A stretch of DNA of 11,931 nt from CAYOEZ01 sp964402955 (lineage in GTDB: Bacteria > Chloroflexota > DTOL01 > DAOUCN01): NCBI GenBank assembly GCA_964402955.1, contig CAYOEZ010000154.1, positions 1-11,931 of the forward strand. Reading direction: 5' to 3'. Below the pieces are notes generated by a model. It was not told the DNA's origin. It did no database searches and saw only the letters and a list, made by a program, of their open reading frames with translations. Positions 1-7,594 of the stretch are shown here, one piece after another (positions within the stretch are counted from its first letter, which is position 1; each line of letters opens with the position of its first letter). Position numbers and translations under genes: made by a program.

Positions 1-1857
1 CATCGCCTGCTGCACACGCCAGGGACCCAGAGCGGGCAGGCGGACTGGCGGAGGCTGTGGCAAATCGAAGCGTAGATAGCCCGCCATGCTATCAGATGAA
101 CCGATAATCATTTGATCATTGATTTCCGGCCGGCTCATGTAGACAGTGGAATAGATACGCACTTGCTTCGCTTGCGGCGCGGCCGACTGCATGCGCATCT
201 CATAGCGCGGCAGGTCAACCTTGCCGCCCTTCACGCGCCCCTCGCCCACATAGCTCGGCCCCAGCACCAGATAGTCGCCGCTGACCCACACCTCATCGGC
301 TTGGGAGGCATAAACGCAGCGATAGCGATGCCCGCCCGAGGAGAACACCACATCCTTCCAGTCCTGCCCATCGTACGTGGTCGTGATAGCCTGGCTCTCG
401 ATCTGTGAACTAAGATCGTCGCGCAGCATGCGCAATGACGCCGGCAGCGTCCACGTGACCTTGCCTGGTCCGTAGAAGACGATAATGTGCTGATTGCCAT
501 GATGTAGCGCCGTGAGCACATTGCAGCTTGCCGTGAAGCAGCCGTCGACGAAAGGCGCATTGAGCAGCGCCATGCGCATACTCCACGGCGCGACGCTGAC
601 GGTTCCCGTCTCGGTGTCGCCCACGCGCAGCGTCGTCGAGCGCGTCTCCCCACTCAAGTTGCGCAGGAAGGCGATACGCGTAGCGCCCTGCTGCCGGGCC
701 TTGTAGAGCAGCGCTGGCTCGCTGGCCTGCACGTCGCTGCACGGCTCGCTGAGGGCAAAGACGTCCTCAAACGCGCCGACCAGCATGGCGATCGCCCGCG
801 CCGCGTGGTAGCGCTCTGACGTGCCGCCCCACTCGCTGACAGGCGCGCCATAGTCATAGGAGCTGTGGACAACCGGCGCTCCCACGTGATCCCAGTTCGT
901 TCCGCCGACGAACATGTAGTGGTTGTAGATCGTTGTGCCCTGGGCAAGCGCTGTCCAGGTGACGAGATCCATGCTCTCGCGCCCCAGGCGGCGGCGCACC
1001 TCGTCGTAGCCAATGCCGTTCCAGGGATCAAACCAGCCACCCTGCAACTCGTAGATGGCGAGCGGCGACCGCGTGCAATACTGGCGTTTGACCTCATCCA
1101 GGCTGTCCAACCCGGCCAGGAGCTCGTCCTTGCCGCGCCAGTCTTCCTTGAACGAGCTGACGGGATAGTCATCGACGCCGTAGATGTCGACCAGATCAGC
1201 CCAGCAGCCCAGTTTCCAGAGATCATTGTGAATCAAGGGCGCTTTGACGCCCAATTCCCGCGCCAGGTCGCGCAAAAAGTCCATGTAGCTCGGGTTCAGG
1301 TCGTCATTGGCATACTCGTTCTCAATCTGGAAGAGAATAACATTGGGATGGCGTACGATACGCGGCACAATCTGCCCGTACCACTGGCGGACGTACTCAA
1401 GGTAGGTTGGCGAGTCGACATAGGCGCCGCGCTCCAGGCACCGCAGGTTGGCGCGGGCGTCGTCGAGCACCCATGCCGGGTGTCCGCCTCCATCCACCTC
1501 AGCATTGATGAAGGGACCGGGGCGAGCGATGACATATAGACCCGTTTCTTCGCAGAGGTCCAGCAAACGATCGACATCACGCACACCGCCGAAGTCGTAC
1601 TCGCCCGGAGCCGCTGAATGGTAGCCCCAGTTGAAATACAGGTCAACGGTGTTATAGCTGGCCTGCTTGATCTTGCACAGGCGATCCTTCCACAGCTCGG
1701 GCGCTGGCAAGCGAAAGTAGTGAAAGGCGCCGCTGCGGATGACCGTGCGCTTGCCATCGATGATCATACTGTGCTGGTCAAACGCGATGTGCTGCGCAGG
1801 CGCCGCCAGTGCGTCCTTCTTGCGCGGGTGCAATATGGCATCGAGGCCCAATTTCAT
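1..1857 (-). CDS. Beta-galactosidase, glycoside hydrolase family 35 (C-terminus beyond window)
   Basis: Predicted to remove terminal beta-galactose from oligosaccharides with a retaining TIM-barrel (clan GH-A) mechanism. The frame is open for 619 codons from ATG at 1857 to the window edge without a stop, so the C-terminus is missing. GH35 hallmarks seen: RPGPFINAE at residues 112-120; FQIENEY at 176-182, with E181 the expected acid/base; YELQGGWFD at 269-277, with E270 the expected nucleophile; GGTNW at 318-322; SYDYGAP at 333-339. Residues after about 360 would be the family's beta-sandwich domains. The N-terminus (MKLGLDAILHPRKK) has no hydrophobic core, so the enzyme is probably cytoplasmic. 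The start is supported by GGAGGAG at 1867-1861, just upstream of the ATG. It lies 98 bp downstream of the GH38 gene on the same strand, with no evident terminator or convincing promoter between, so co-transcription is likely. Exact linkage specificity cannot be read from the sequence. Confidence 0.93.
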   Translation of the reverse strand, partial: MKLGLDAILHPRKKDALAAPAQHIAFDQHSMIIDGKRTVIRSGAFHYFRLPAPELWKDRLCKIKQASYNTVDLYFNWGYHSAAPGEYDFGGVRDVDRLLDLCEETGLYVIARPGPFINAEVDGGGHPAWVLDDARANLRCLERGAYVDSPTYLEYVRQWYGQIVPRIVRHPNVILFQIENEYANDDLNPSYMDFLRDLARELGVKAPLIHNDLWKLGCWADLVDIYGVDDYPVSSFKEDWRGKDELLAGLDSLDEVKRQYCTRSPLAIYELQGGWFDPWNGIGYDEVRRRLGRESMDLVTWTALAQGTTIYNHYMFVGGTNWDHVGAPVVHSSYDYGAPVSEWGGTSERYHAARAIAMLVGAFEDVFALSEPCSDVQASEPALLYKARQQGATRIAFLRNLSGETRSTTLRVGDTETGTVSVAPWSMRMALLNAPFVDGCFTASCNVLTALHHGNQHIIVFYGPGKVTWTLPASLRMLRDDLSSQIESQAITTTYDGQDWKDVVFSSGGHRYRCVYASQADEVWVSGDYLVLGPSYVGEGRVKGGKVDLPRYEMRMQSAAPQAKQVRIYSTVYMSRPEINDQMIIGSSDSMAGYLRFDLPQPPPVRLPALGPWRVQQAM

Positions 1858-1955
1858 GTACTCCTCCATGATGGTGCAGTGTTGCCGTCGTTCTGAGGCA
1901 TGCTGTGTGCGCCGTACAGGTTACAGACAAAAGGCGGGACGCTTTGCAATGGGCG

Positions 1956-4661
1956 CTATGATTGCAGCCTCACACTGACGATACGTTTGCCCGGCACAGC
2001 CACCTCAAAGCGCTGTCCTTTGATGGGGGTGGGCTGGCCATCTTCTTCGTTGCCGTTGACCGCCGTCACACTCTTGAACGGGAAACCGGGTGTGACGACT
2101 GCCGTCGTCGCCGCCTTGAGCGGATTGTAGAGACGCAGGATCACCCCGCGACCGTCGGCAGCCGGCTTGAGGGCGCTCAAGCGGACGCCTTCTGCCGCCA
2201 CGTGCAACAAACTGGCCGCGCGCTGCGCCACGCCGAAGCCGTCGTCGCTCTGGCTGGCGCGCACGCCGGTCGCCAACTGATCGCGCAGGGCCAGAATGCG
2301 GCCGAGATCAGCGGCGGCGGTAAGCGGAGCAATTGCGTACGTGAACGTGTGCTGGCCCAGGATCTGCCCGCCCGGCTGTCCATCGGTCGCAATTGGTCGC
2401 TGGAAGCCACGCAGCAGCGTGATCGCCAGCGTGCGCGCCTGGTCATCGTGGGCAGCAGCCTCGTGCAATCCGCCCGCAGAGACGAAAGCCAGCCCTGCTT
2501 GCTCGTCGGACAGTGCAGCGACCGCCAGCATATTCTTCTCGGGCACGGATAGCTCTTTGTCGTTGACGCTGGCAGGGTCAAGTGCGATGCGCCGCTCCAC
2601 CAGGTCAAACGGCAAATCTACCCACCAGCTATCAGTGCGCAGGCCTGTCGGCAGCAACAGCCGCAAACGGTGGTCTTTCACGCAGTTGTCGACGGTCGTC
2701 TTGACGTACAGGCAGCGTGCGCCCTTCTTCAGCGTGACATCAGTGGTGATGACCAGATCGCACCGCTCTAGCGAGCGGTGCGCCGCAGCCCAGTCGAACG
2801 ACAGCGGAACCTGCATGCGCGTGCGCAAGCGGAACGTGACCATCAACGGACCGTCGGCCGCGACGCCCACATCGCAGGGCGACGCCGTTGAGGCGACAAG
2901 CTCGTCACAGATGGGAGCGACGTGGAACCAACCGTCGCCGGTTTCGCCGTCATCGGCGAATGTCAGAAGCTGGTCAAAGACGTGCCCGGTCACCTTGTCG
3001 GCCAGCCTGAGCGAGCCATTGCTGTTGATACTAACGGCTAGATGCTCGTTCTCCGCGCTGAGCGCGCCCGTGCGCAGCGTGCCAGCAATGCGCGTCGGGC
3101 CAACGGCAGAGCGCACCTCGAGCGTCGTATATCCCAGAGCGGGAAGGCTGACCTCGGCGGCTACAGTGTGCACATCGCGCTTGATGATGTTGACCAGGCT
3201 GTCCGGGTTTGAGTATGTCATCGTGCGACCACGCTGCACAGAGAGAAGCTGATACGGCGTCTCTCCTCCCTTGGCATCGAACAGGCGGAAGCTGTTCTTT
3301 GGCTCGCCGATGAAGCCCTCGTGGAAGCGCTTATCCCAATCCTGCGGGAAGCTAATATCGAATGTCACCACTTCGCGCCGCGGATATGGCTCGGCCTGGG
3401 CGAGCGCCACGTGGAACGCTCCCTTCTCGGGCAGTTCTTGCCGCTGATCGCGCACCAATGTCTGCAGCGCGCTGCGAAAGACACCCTCGCCGATCAGGCG
3501 CGCCTGATCAAAGCGGTACTCCATGTCCTTGTGTACCTGGTCAATTGAGCAACCGCACATCGAATCATGCGCGTGATTGAGCAGGGTGAAATCCCAGGCT
3601 GCATCGAGATAGGTCGCCGGCAGATGGCGTGCTCCGGCCAGGTTGGCCCACAACAGGTATGGCTCGGCCCAGCGCTCGAGCAGTGTTTGATTGGCGTCGT
3701 TGGCCTGCTTGATCGGGTAGCGGCTGGACAAGCAGTTGGAGATCACGTAGACATAGGGGCCCAGGCCGCGCGCCGTGTCACGCAACTCGCCGCGGAAGAT
3801 CGGCATCTTGTCCACCCTCTTGCGCATCGCATCGGCATACTGCGGCAGCGTGGAATGCACAAAGTCGACCTCGGGGAACAGGCTGCGCATGCGCTCAAGC
3901 AGCTCAGGCGCCTGGGCAAACGCGGGATAGTGGTCAAGCGCATCGATCAGCATAATCAGCCCGGCTTCAGTACGGCTTTTCTCGCCGTCGATAAACGTGC
4001 GCAGGCGGTTGTCGAGATCGGGATCATCGAGATGATCGGCAATCTGCCCGTCTTCGTCGCGCCGATGGCTGCCCTTGCCGGCGAGGGCACGCGTGCTAAA
4101 CGTGAAAGCGCCGTAACCGCCCGCATCCTGCAGCTTGTAGGTCAGCACGCGGCTGCCGTCGGGCGACTCCCAGATGAAATGAGCCGGCTGGACGTGCTCG
4201 TTGGTGCCCCGGCCCACCAGCGCCGCGTCGATGCCGAAGTTGGCGAGAATCTGCGGCATTTGTGAGATGTGGCCAAACTCGTCGCACAGGTAGCCAAACT
4301 TCATGGGCTGCACGCCAAAGCTCTGCGCCAGGCGGTGGCCCAGCATAAGGTTGCGCAGCATGGCCTCGCCAGAGACAAGCATTTCGTCGGGGAGCACGAA
4401 CCAGGGACCGAGCGCCAGCCGGCCAGCCTGCGCCAGGCGAGCCACGCGCTCCCGGTTCAGCGGGCGAATCTCAAGGTAGTCCTGGATCATGGACATTTGC
4501 CCGTCGCTGTGGAAGGCAGCAAAACGCGTGTCCTTCTCCAGCAGGTCGAGCACGCCGTCCATGACCTGCACCAGCCGCATGCGGTAATCCTGGAAGGTCT
4601 GGTACCACTCTCGATCCCAGTGTGTGCCAGCAATATAGTGGGCAATATGCGTCTTGCTCAT
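1956..4661 (-). CDS. Alpha-mannosidase, glycoside hydrolase family 38
   Basis: A 901-residue retaining, metal-dependent alpha-mannosidase of the bacterial MngB-like type, close to that family's usual length. The N-terminal GH38 barrel shows THWDREW at residues 13-19 (H14 and D16 as metal ligands) and CDEFGH at 126-131 (D127 the expected nucleophile and metal ligand). The segment HAHDSMCGCSIDQVH at 363-377 supplies the last metal-ligand His, probably H365, within the family's mid region. The rest, from about residue 420, fits the large beta-sandwich C-terminal domain. There is no signal peptide, suggesting a cytoplasmic enzyme acting on imported or internal alpha-mannosides. Mannosylglycerate-type hydrolases belong to the same family, so the natural substrate is open. 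The start is set by AGGAGG at 4678-4673, 11 bp before the ATG, and by a strong promoter about 75-100 bp upstream. It heads a probable operon with the GH35 gene, which suggests joint breakdown of glycans bearing mannose and galactose. Confidence 0.95.
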   Translation of the reverse strand: MSKTHIAHYIAGTHWDREWYQTFQDYRMRLVQVMDGVLDLLEKDTRFAAFHSDGQMSMIQDYLEIRPLNRERVARLAQAGRLALGPWFVLPDEMLVSGEAMLRNLMLGHRLAQSFGVQPMKFGYLCDEFGHISQMPQILANFGIDAALVGRGTNEHVQPAHFIWESPDGSRVLTYKLQDAGGYGAFTFSTRALAGKGSHRRDEDGQIADHLDDPDLDNRLRTFIDGEKSRTEAGLIMLIDALDHYPAFAQAPELLERMRSLFPEVDFVHSTLPQYADAMRKRVDKMPIFRGELRDTARGLGPYVYVISNCLSSRYPIKQANDANQTLLERWAEPYLLWANLAGARHLPATYLDAAWDFTLLNHAHDSMCGCSIDQVHKDMEYRFDQARLIGEGVFRSALQTLVRDQRQELPEKGAFHVALAQAEPYPRREVVTFDISFPQDWDKRFHEGFIGEPKNSFRLFDAKGGETPYQLLSVQRGRTMTYSNPDSLVNIIKRDVHTVAAEVSLPALGYTTLEVRSAVGPTRIAGTLRTGALSAENEHLAVSINSNGSLRLADKVTGHVFDQLLTFADDGETGDGWFHVAPICDELVASTASPCDVGVAADGPLMVTFRLRTRMQVPLSFDWAAAHRSLERCDLVITTDVTLKKGARCLYVKTTVDNCVKDHRLRLLLPTGLRTDSWWVDLPFDLVERRIALDPASVNDKELSVPEKNMLAVAALSDEQAGLAFVSAGGLHEAAAHDDQARTLAITLLRGFQRPIATDGQPGGQILGQHTFTYAIAPLTAAADLGRILALRDQLATGVRASQSDDGFGVAQRAASLLHVAAEGVRLSALKPAADGRGVILRLYNPLKAATTAVVTPGFPFKSVTAVNGNEEDGQPTPIKGQRFEVAVPGKRIVSVRLQS

Positions 4662-4735
4662 CCTCTGCCTATCCTCCTTATCGAAGTCGAAAGCCGCCGG
4701 GCGTTACGATGGCCGCACTGAAACATGTTGGCGTG

Positions 4736-4763
4736 ATTATAGCACACATGCGGTGTGCGTCAA
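4736..4763 (-). promoter_or_regulatory. Sigma-70-type extended -10 promoter for the glycosidase operon, with operator-like inverted repeat
   Basis: On the minus strand TTGACG (4763-4758) is followed by a 16-bp spacer and TATAAT (4741-4736). The TGC directly before TATAAT forms an extended -10. This is 5/6 and 6/6 match to consensus. Transcription would begin near 4729, giving a leader of roughly 68 nt before the GH38 ATG at 4661. The spacer contains a perfect inverted repeat, GCACAC at 4742-4747 and GTGTGC at 4753-4758, separated by 5 bp. It would lie under bound polymerase and could be a repressor site. The promoter is well supported by sequence; the operator role is inference. Confidence 0.8.
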
Positions 4764-4812
4764 CCGCGCTGAGGTCCAATCCCTGCGCCAGGCCCGTGAC
4801 AGGCGCGGCGGT

Positions 4813-4885
4813 GCGTAGGGGCAGGTCTGAGACCTGCCTTTCCATGACCGCACGGGGCGGGCAGGTCTCAGACCTGCCCCTACGC
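4813..4885. repeat. Nested palindromic repeat element (26-bp perfect inverted repeat, 21-bp loop)
   Basis: Positions 4813-4838 and 4860-4885 are perfect reverse complements of 26 bp, separated by 4839-4859. Each arm is itself a palindrome: GGCAGGTCT at 4820-4828 and AGACCTGCC at 4830-4838 flank one central base, and the right arm repeats this at 4860-4878. The outer part of each arm carries GCGTAGGGGC. The element could form one long hairpin or two short ones. The layout resembles REP pairs (REPIN-like) or a very short non-coding MITE, and it sits between two divergent promoters without overlapping either. No T-run follows on either strand, so it is not a standard intrinsic terminator. Whether it is multicopy in the genome cannot be seen here. 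Confidence 0.85.
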
Positions 4886-4901
4886 AACAACGTCGTCTGG
4901 C

Positions 4902-4930
4902 TTGCGACGCCTCCTCTCCTATGCTATAAT
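4902..4930 (+). promoter_or_regulatory. Sigma-70-type extended -10 promoter for the lipoprotein operon
   Basis: TTGCGA (4902-4907, 4/6 match) is separated by exactly 17 bp from a perfect TATAAT (4925-4930), and TGC at 4922-4924 makes an extended -10. The expected start of transcription is near 4937, leaving a very short leader of about 12 nt before the ATG at 4949, which barely includes the AAGGGGG ribosome-binding site at 4938-4944. The -35 box lies 16 bp beyond the right arm of the palindromic repeat. Confidence 0.75.
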
Positions 4931-4948
4931 CGCAGGCAAGGGGGTTGT

Positions 4949-7570
4949 ATGGCAGCTAGCCGGTCTGTCGCAACACACATCTGGCCCGTTTTGATTATGG
5001 CTGTTGTAACGACCGCGCTCTGTTCCTGCCTTGCCACGCCCCCGCTGCCGGCCAAAGCGCTGCATACAGCCACGGCCACAGCGTCGCCCACTCTCTCGCC
5101 GAGCGCCACGCCCACGCCGCCGCCGGCCACTCCTACTCCATTTCCGCCAACTCTGGCAATCCCCGCCGCCTTCGCCGCCGGCAATGCGGCGCGCCTGGCA
5201 GCTTTGCAGCAAGCGCAGCCCGATCTACGTATCGAGCACGTGGCAGGGGCGGAAGCGGCGCTGGCCCGCACGCAGGACGGGCTTGCGACCTGGGCCGTCA
5301 CCCACAACGCCCCCGCCGCGTCGCTGCCGCTGTGCCTGACGCCCTATGTCCCCATCGTTCATTTTGGCTCACCGCTCGACCGCATGAGCAATGCGCGTCT
5401 GCGTACCATCTATCAAGGCAACGACTGGCAAGGGCCGGTTTACTACAGCGGCGACCCCGCCATCCTGCAACGAGTACTGGGCGTGAATGTTCTTGGCCGT
5501 TGGGCAGTGGCCCTGCCGTCCTGGCAGGCGGTTGTCGAGCGCGTTGCCGGCGACCGCAGCGCGCTTGCGCTTGTTCCCTGGGCCGAGGTTGATGCACGCG
5601 TCAAGACGCTCCCGCTCGACGGCAAGTCCATCGCCAGCGACGGGATGAACGGCTATAGCTATGGCGACGCCTGGCGGCTGGCCAGCAGCCCGGCAGCGCC
5701 GGCTGCATTACAGGCCGCAATCGCCCAGAAGCTCTCCTGTCCGGTGTCCGAGCCGGTGACGTTCATGGCCACCGGCGACATCCTGATGGGCTGGTATGTC
5801 CACGAAGCATACCTCAAGATCGAGGGGCCGCTCTACCCCTTCCGCCGCGTGCGCGACGTTCTGCGCTCTGCCGACATCACCTTCGCCGACTTCGAGAACC
5901 CCATGCCTACGACCGGGTCGATGGACATCACCGGCTTCGCCTTCCGCGCCTCCACCGATGCCGTCAAGGGTCTCGTTGACGCCGGCATCGACGTTGTGAA
6001 CCTGGCCAATAACCATATGGGCGATTACGGCCCGACGGCCATCTCGGATACGCTCTCCATCCTGCGCCGCGGCGGTATCGGCTATGTCGGCGCCGGCCGC
6101 AACCGCGCTGAGGCGCGCTCACCATGGATCACCACAACCAAAGGCATCACCATTGCACTTCTTGGCTACAACGAAATCTTCCCCGATGCCTACGTCGCCA
6201 GCGACAGCCAGCCCGGTACGGCGTGGATTGAAATCGACAATGTCCTGGCCGAAATCAAGGCCGCAAAGGCGCGCTACGGTCTCGTCATTGCCTCATTCCA
6301 CTGGGGCACGGAATACACCGTCCATCCAACGCCCCGCCAGCAGGACATCGCCCACCGCGCCGCCGAAGCCGGCGCCGCCCTGATTATCGGCGACCATCCT
6401 CACGTGGTGCAGGCCGTGGGCTTCATCGGGTCATCGTTCGTCACCTACAGCTTGGGCGACTTTGTGTATTCCCAGCCCGGCAGCCCTGCTACGGGTGAAG
6501 CCCTCATTCTAAGAGCCGTCATCGACGGAACGTCCGTCAAACAGATCGATCTGATGCCGGTCTACATCGATCGCGCCCAGCCGGCCGTCATTTCTGCCAT
6601 CGAGGCCAAGCTGATGATGGCGCGCATTTTCGACGCCGCCCGTCTGATTGGATCACTCACCGCCAGCAGTGAGCAGCCCGCAGCCACACCTGCACTGGTC
6701 GTCCTACCTGCTCCCGCCACCGCAACGCATGGTATGATCGCCGCCGTTGCACTGGACGGCGCAAACGCAGACATCGCGGTCTGGAGTGCGCCGGGCGCCA
6801 CGGTTGCGGGGTCGCTGCCCTCCAAGATCACGATGGACGGCATGCTGAACGACGCTCCCGTGTGGTCACCCGACGGACGCTACATCGCCTATAGCTCGGC
6901 CAGAAGCGGCAACGTCGATATCTATGTTGCTGCCGCCGATGGGTCAGGCGCGGCCAACATCAGCAACAACCCGGCCTGGGACGATTACCCCACCTGGTCG
7001 CCGGACGGCAGCAAGCTCGCCTTTTCCTCAAATCGAGACGGTCCTTTCAAGATATACGTCATCAACGTGGATGGAACAGGCGTGCGCCGCCTGACCGATG
7101 GCACGGCGTGGGACACGACGCCGGCGTGGTCGCCCGACGGCAAGCGCATCGCCTTCGCCTCGGACCGCTCCTGGCGCTTCCAGATCTTCACGATCAATAG
7201 CGACGGCACGGGCCTGCGCGGCCTGACGGTCCATCCCCACTCCAGCTATTTCCCGTCATGGTCGCCCGATGGCAGCATGCTCGCCTTCCACACCTTTCAG
7301 GACCAGTCCGTATTCCAGGACGACGACTCCAACCAGGATCGTGACTACGAACTGTTCATTGCTAACACCGATGGCAGCGGCCTGCGCCAGCTCACCAGCA
7401 ACCGTTTTGCTGACATCCAGCCGGCGTGGTCGCCCGACGGCAAGCGCGTCGCCTTCGCCTCAGACCGCAGCGGTCGCTTCCAGATCTACAGCATGGACAT
7501 CGACGGCAAAGATGTGGTTGCCGTCAGCGCTGGCGCGGGCGCATTCGTCGCTCCACGCTGGACGCCCTGA
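4949..7570 (+). CDS. Lipoprotein fusing a PBP-like domain, a CapA (PGA_cap) domain and a TolB-type propeller, copy 1
   Basis: An 873-residue predicted surface lipoprotein of unknown substrate. Domains in order: signal peptide with a hydrophobic stretch at 11-24 and lipobox LCSC ending at C27; Thr/Pro/Ala linker about 38-68; a periplasmic-binding-protein-like region about 70-262, resembling PstS-type proteins (LRTIYQG at 151-157, GDRSALALVPW at 201-211); a CapA/PGA_cap metallophosphatase-like domain about 268-560; a six-bladed PD40/TolB-like propeller about 595-873. CapA motifs seen are TGD at 275-277, FENP at 315-318, NNHMGDYG at 354-361, HWGTEY at 451-456 and DHPHV at 482-486. The propeller has five WSPDG repeats and a sixth, incomplete blade (APRWTP at the C-terminus) that probably closes on the strand near 597-612. 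CapA proteins are known from poly-gamma-glutamate capsule systems, but no PgsB/PgsC-type gene is here. The start was chosen because the frame upstream runs through the palindromic repeat and both promoters, whereas 4949 has a ribosome-binding site, promoter and signal peptide. It heads a probable operon, 24 bp before its paralogue. Confidence 0.93.
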   Translation: MAASRSVATHIWPVLIMAVVTTALCSCLATPPLPAKALHTATATASPTLSPSATPTPPPATPTPFPPTLAIPAAFAAGNAARLAALQQAQPDLRIEHVAGAEAALARTQDGLATWAVTHNAPAASLPLCLTPYVPIVHFGSPLDRMSNARLRTIYQGNDWQGPVYYSGDPAILQRVLGVNVLGRWAVALPSWQAVVERVAGDRSALALVPWAEVDARVKTLPLDGKSIASDGMNGYSYGDAWRLASSPAAPAALQAAIAQKLSCPVSEPVTFMATGDILMGWYVHEAYLKIEGPLYPFRRVRDVLRSADITFADFENPMPTTGSMDITGFAFRASTDAVKGLVDAGIDVVNLANNHMGDYGPTAISDTLSILRRGGIGYVGAGRNRAEARSPWITTTKGITIALLGYNEIFPDAYVASDSQPGTAWIEIDNVLAEIKAAKARYGLVIASFHWGTEYTVHPTPRQQDIAHRAAEAGAALIIGDHPHVVQAVGFIGSSFVTYSLGDFVYSQPGSPATGEALILRAVIDGTSVKQIDLMPVYIDRAQPAVISAIEAKLMMARIFDAARLIGSLTASSEQPAATPALVVLPAPATATHGMIAAVALDGANADIAVWSAPGATVAGSLPSKITMDGMLNDAPVWSPDGRYIAYSSARSGNVDIYVAAADGSGAANISNNPAWDDYPTWSPDGSKLAFSSNRDGPFKIYVINVDGTGVRRLTDGTAWDTTPAWSPDGKRIAFASDRSWRFQIFTINSDGTGLRGLTVHPHSSYFPSWSPDGSMLAFHTFQDQSVFQDDDSNQDRDYELFIANTDGSGLRQLTSNRFADIQPAWSPDGKRVAFASDRSGRFQIYSMDIDGKDVVAVSAGAGAFVAPRWTP

Positions 7571-7594
7571 CGTGACAACATCAAAGAGGTCAGC

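Noticed and set aside
865..1539. 224-codon plus-strand frame over the GH35 gene
   Set aside because: It is antisense to the catalytic domain with its E181 and E270 motifs, and no ribosome-binding site or family motif supports it.
1858..1955. Internal promoter for the GH35 gene (TTGCAA followed at 18 bp by TGTAAC on the minus strand)
   Set aside because: The -10-like hexamer is a poor match, especially against the near-consensus promoter upstream of GH38.
1962..4265. Long open frames on the plus strand within the glycosidase region (for example 2296-3252 and 3567-4265)
   Set aside because: They lie antisense to clear GH38 coding sequence, have Arg/Ala/Ser-rich compositions typical of high-GC shadow frames, and show no domain motifs.
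4813..4885. Intrinsic terminator at the palindrome
   Set aside because: No T-run follows on either strand, and both flanking genes start outward from it, so no transcript needs to end there.
4813..4885. CRISPR repeats
   Set aside because: Only two inverted copies with one short spacer, not a direct-repeat array.
4622..4948. N-terminal extension of the first lipoprotein gene back to an ATG at 4622
   Set aside because: It would run through both promoters and the palindromic repeat, and would bury the signal peptide about 110 residues inside the protein. The ATG at 4949 has its own ribosome-binding site and promoter.
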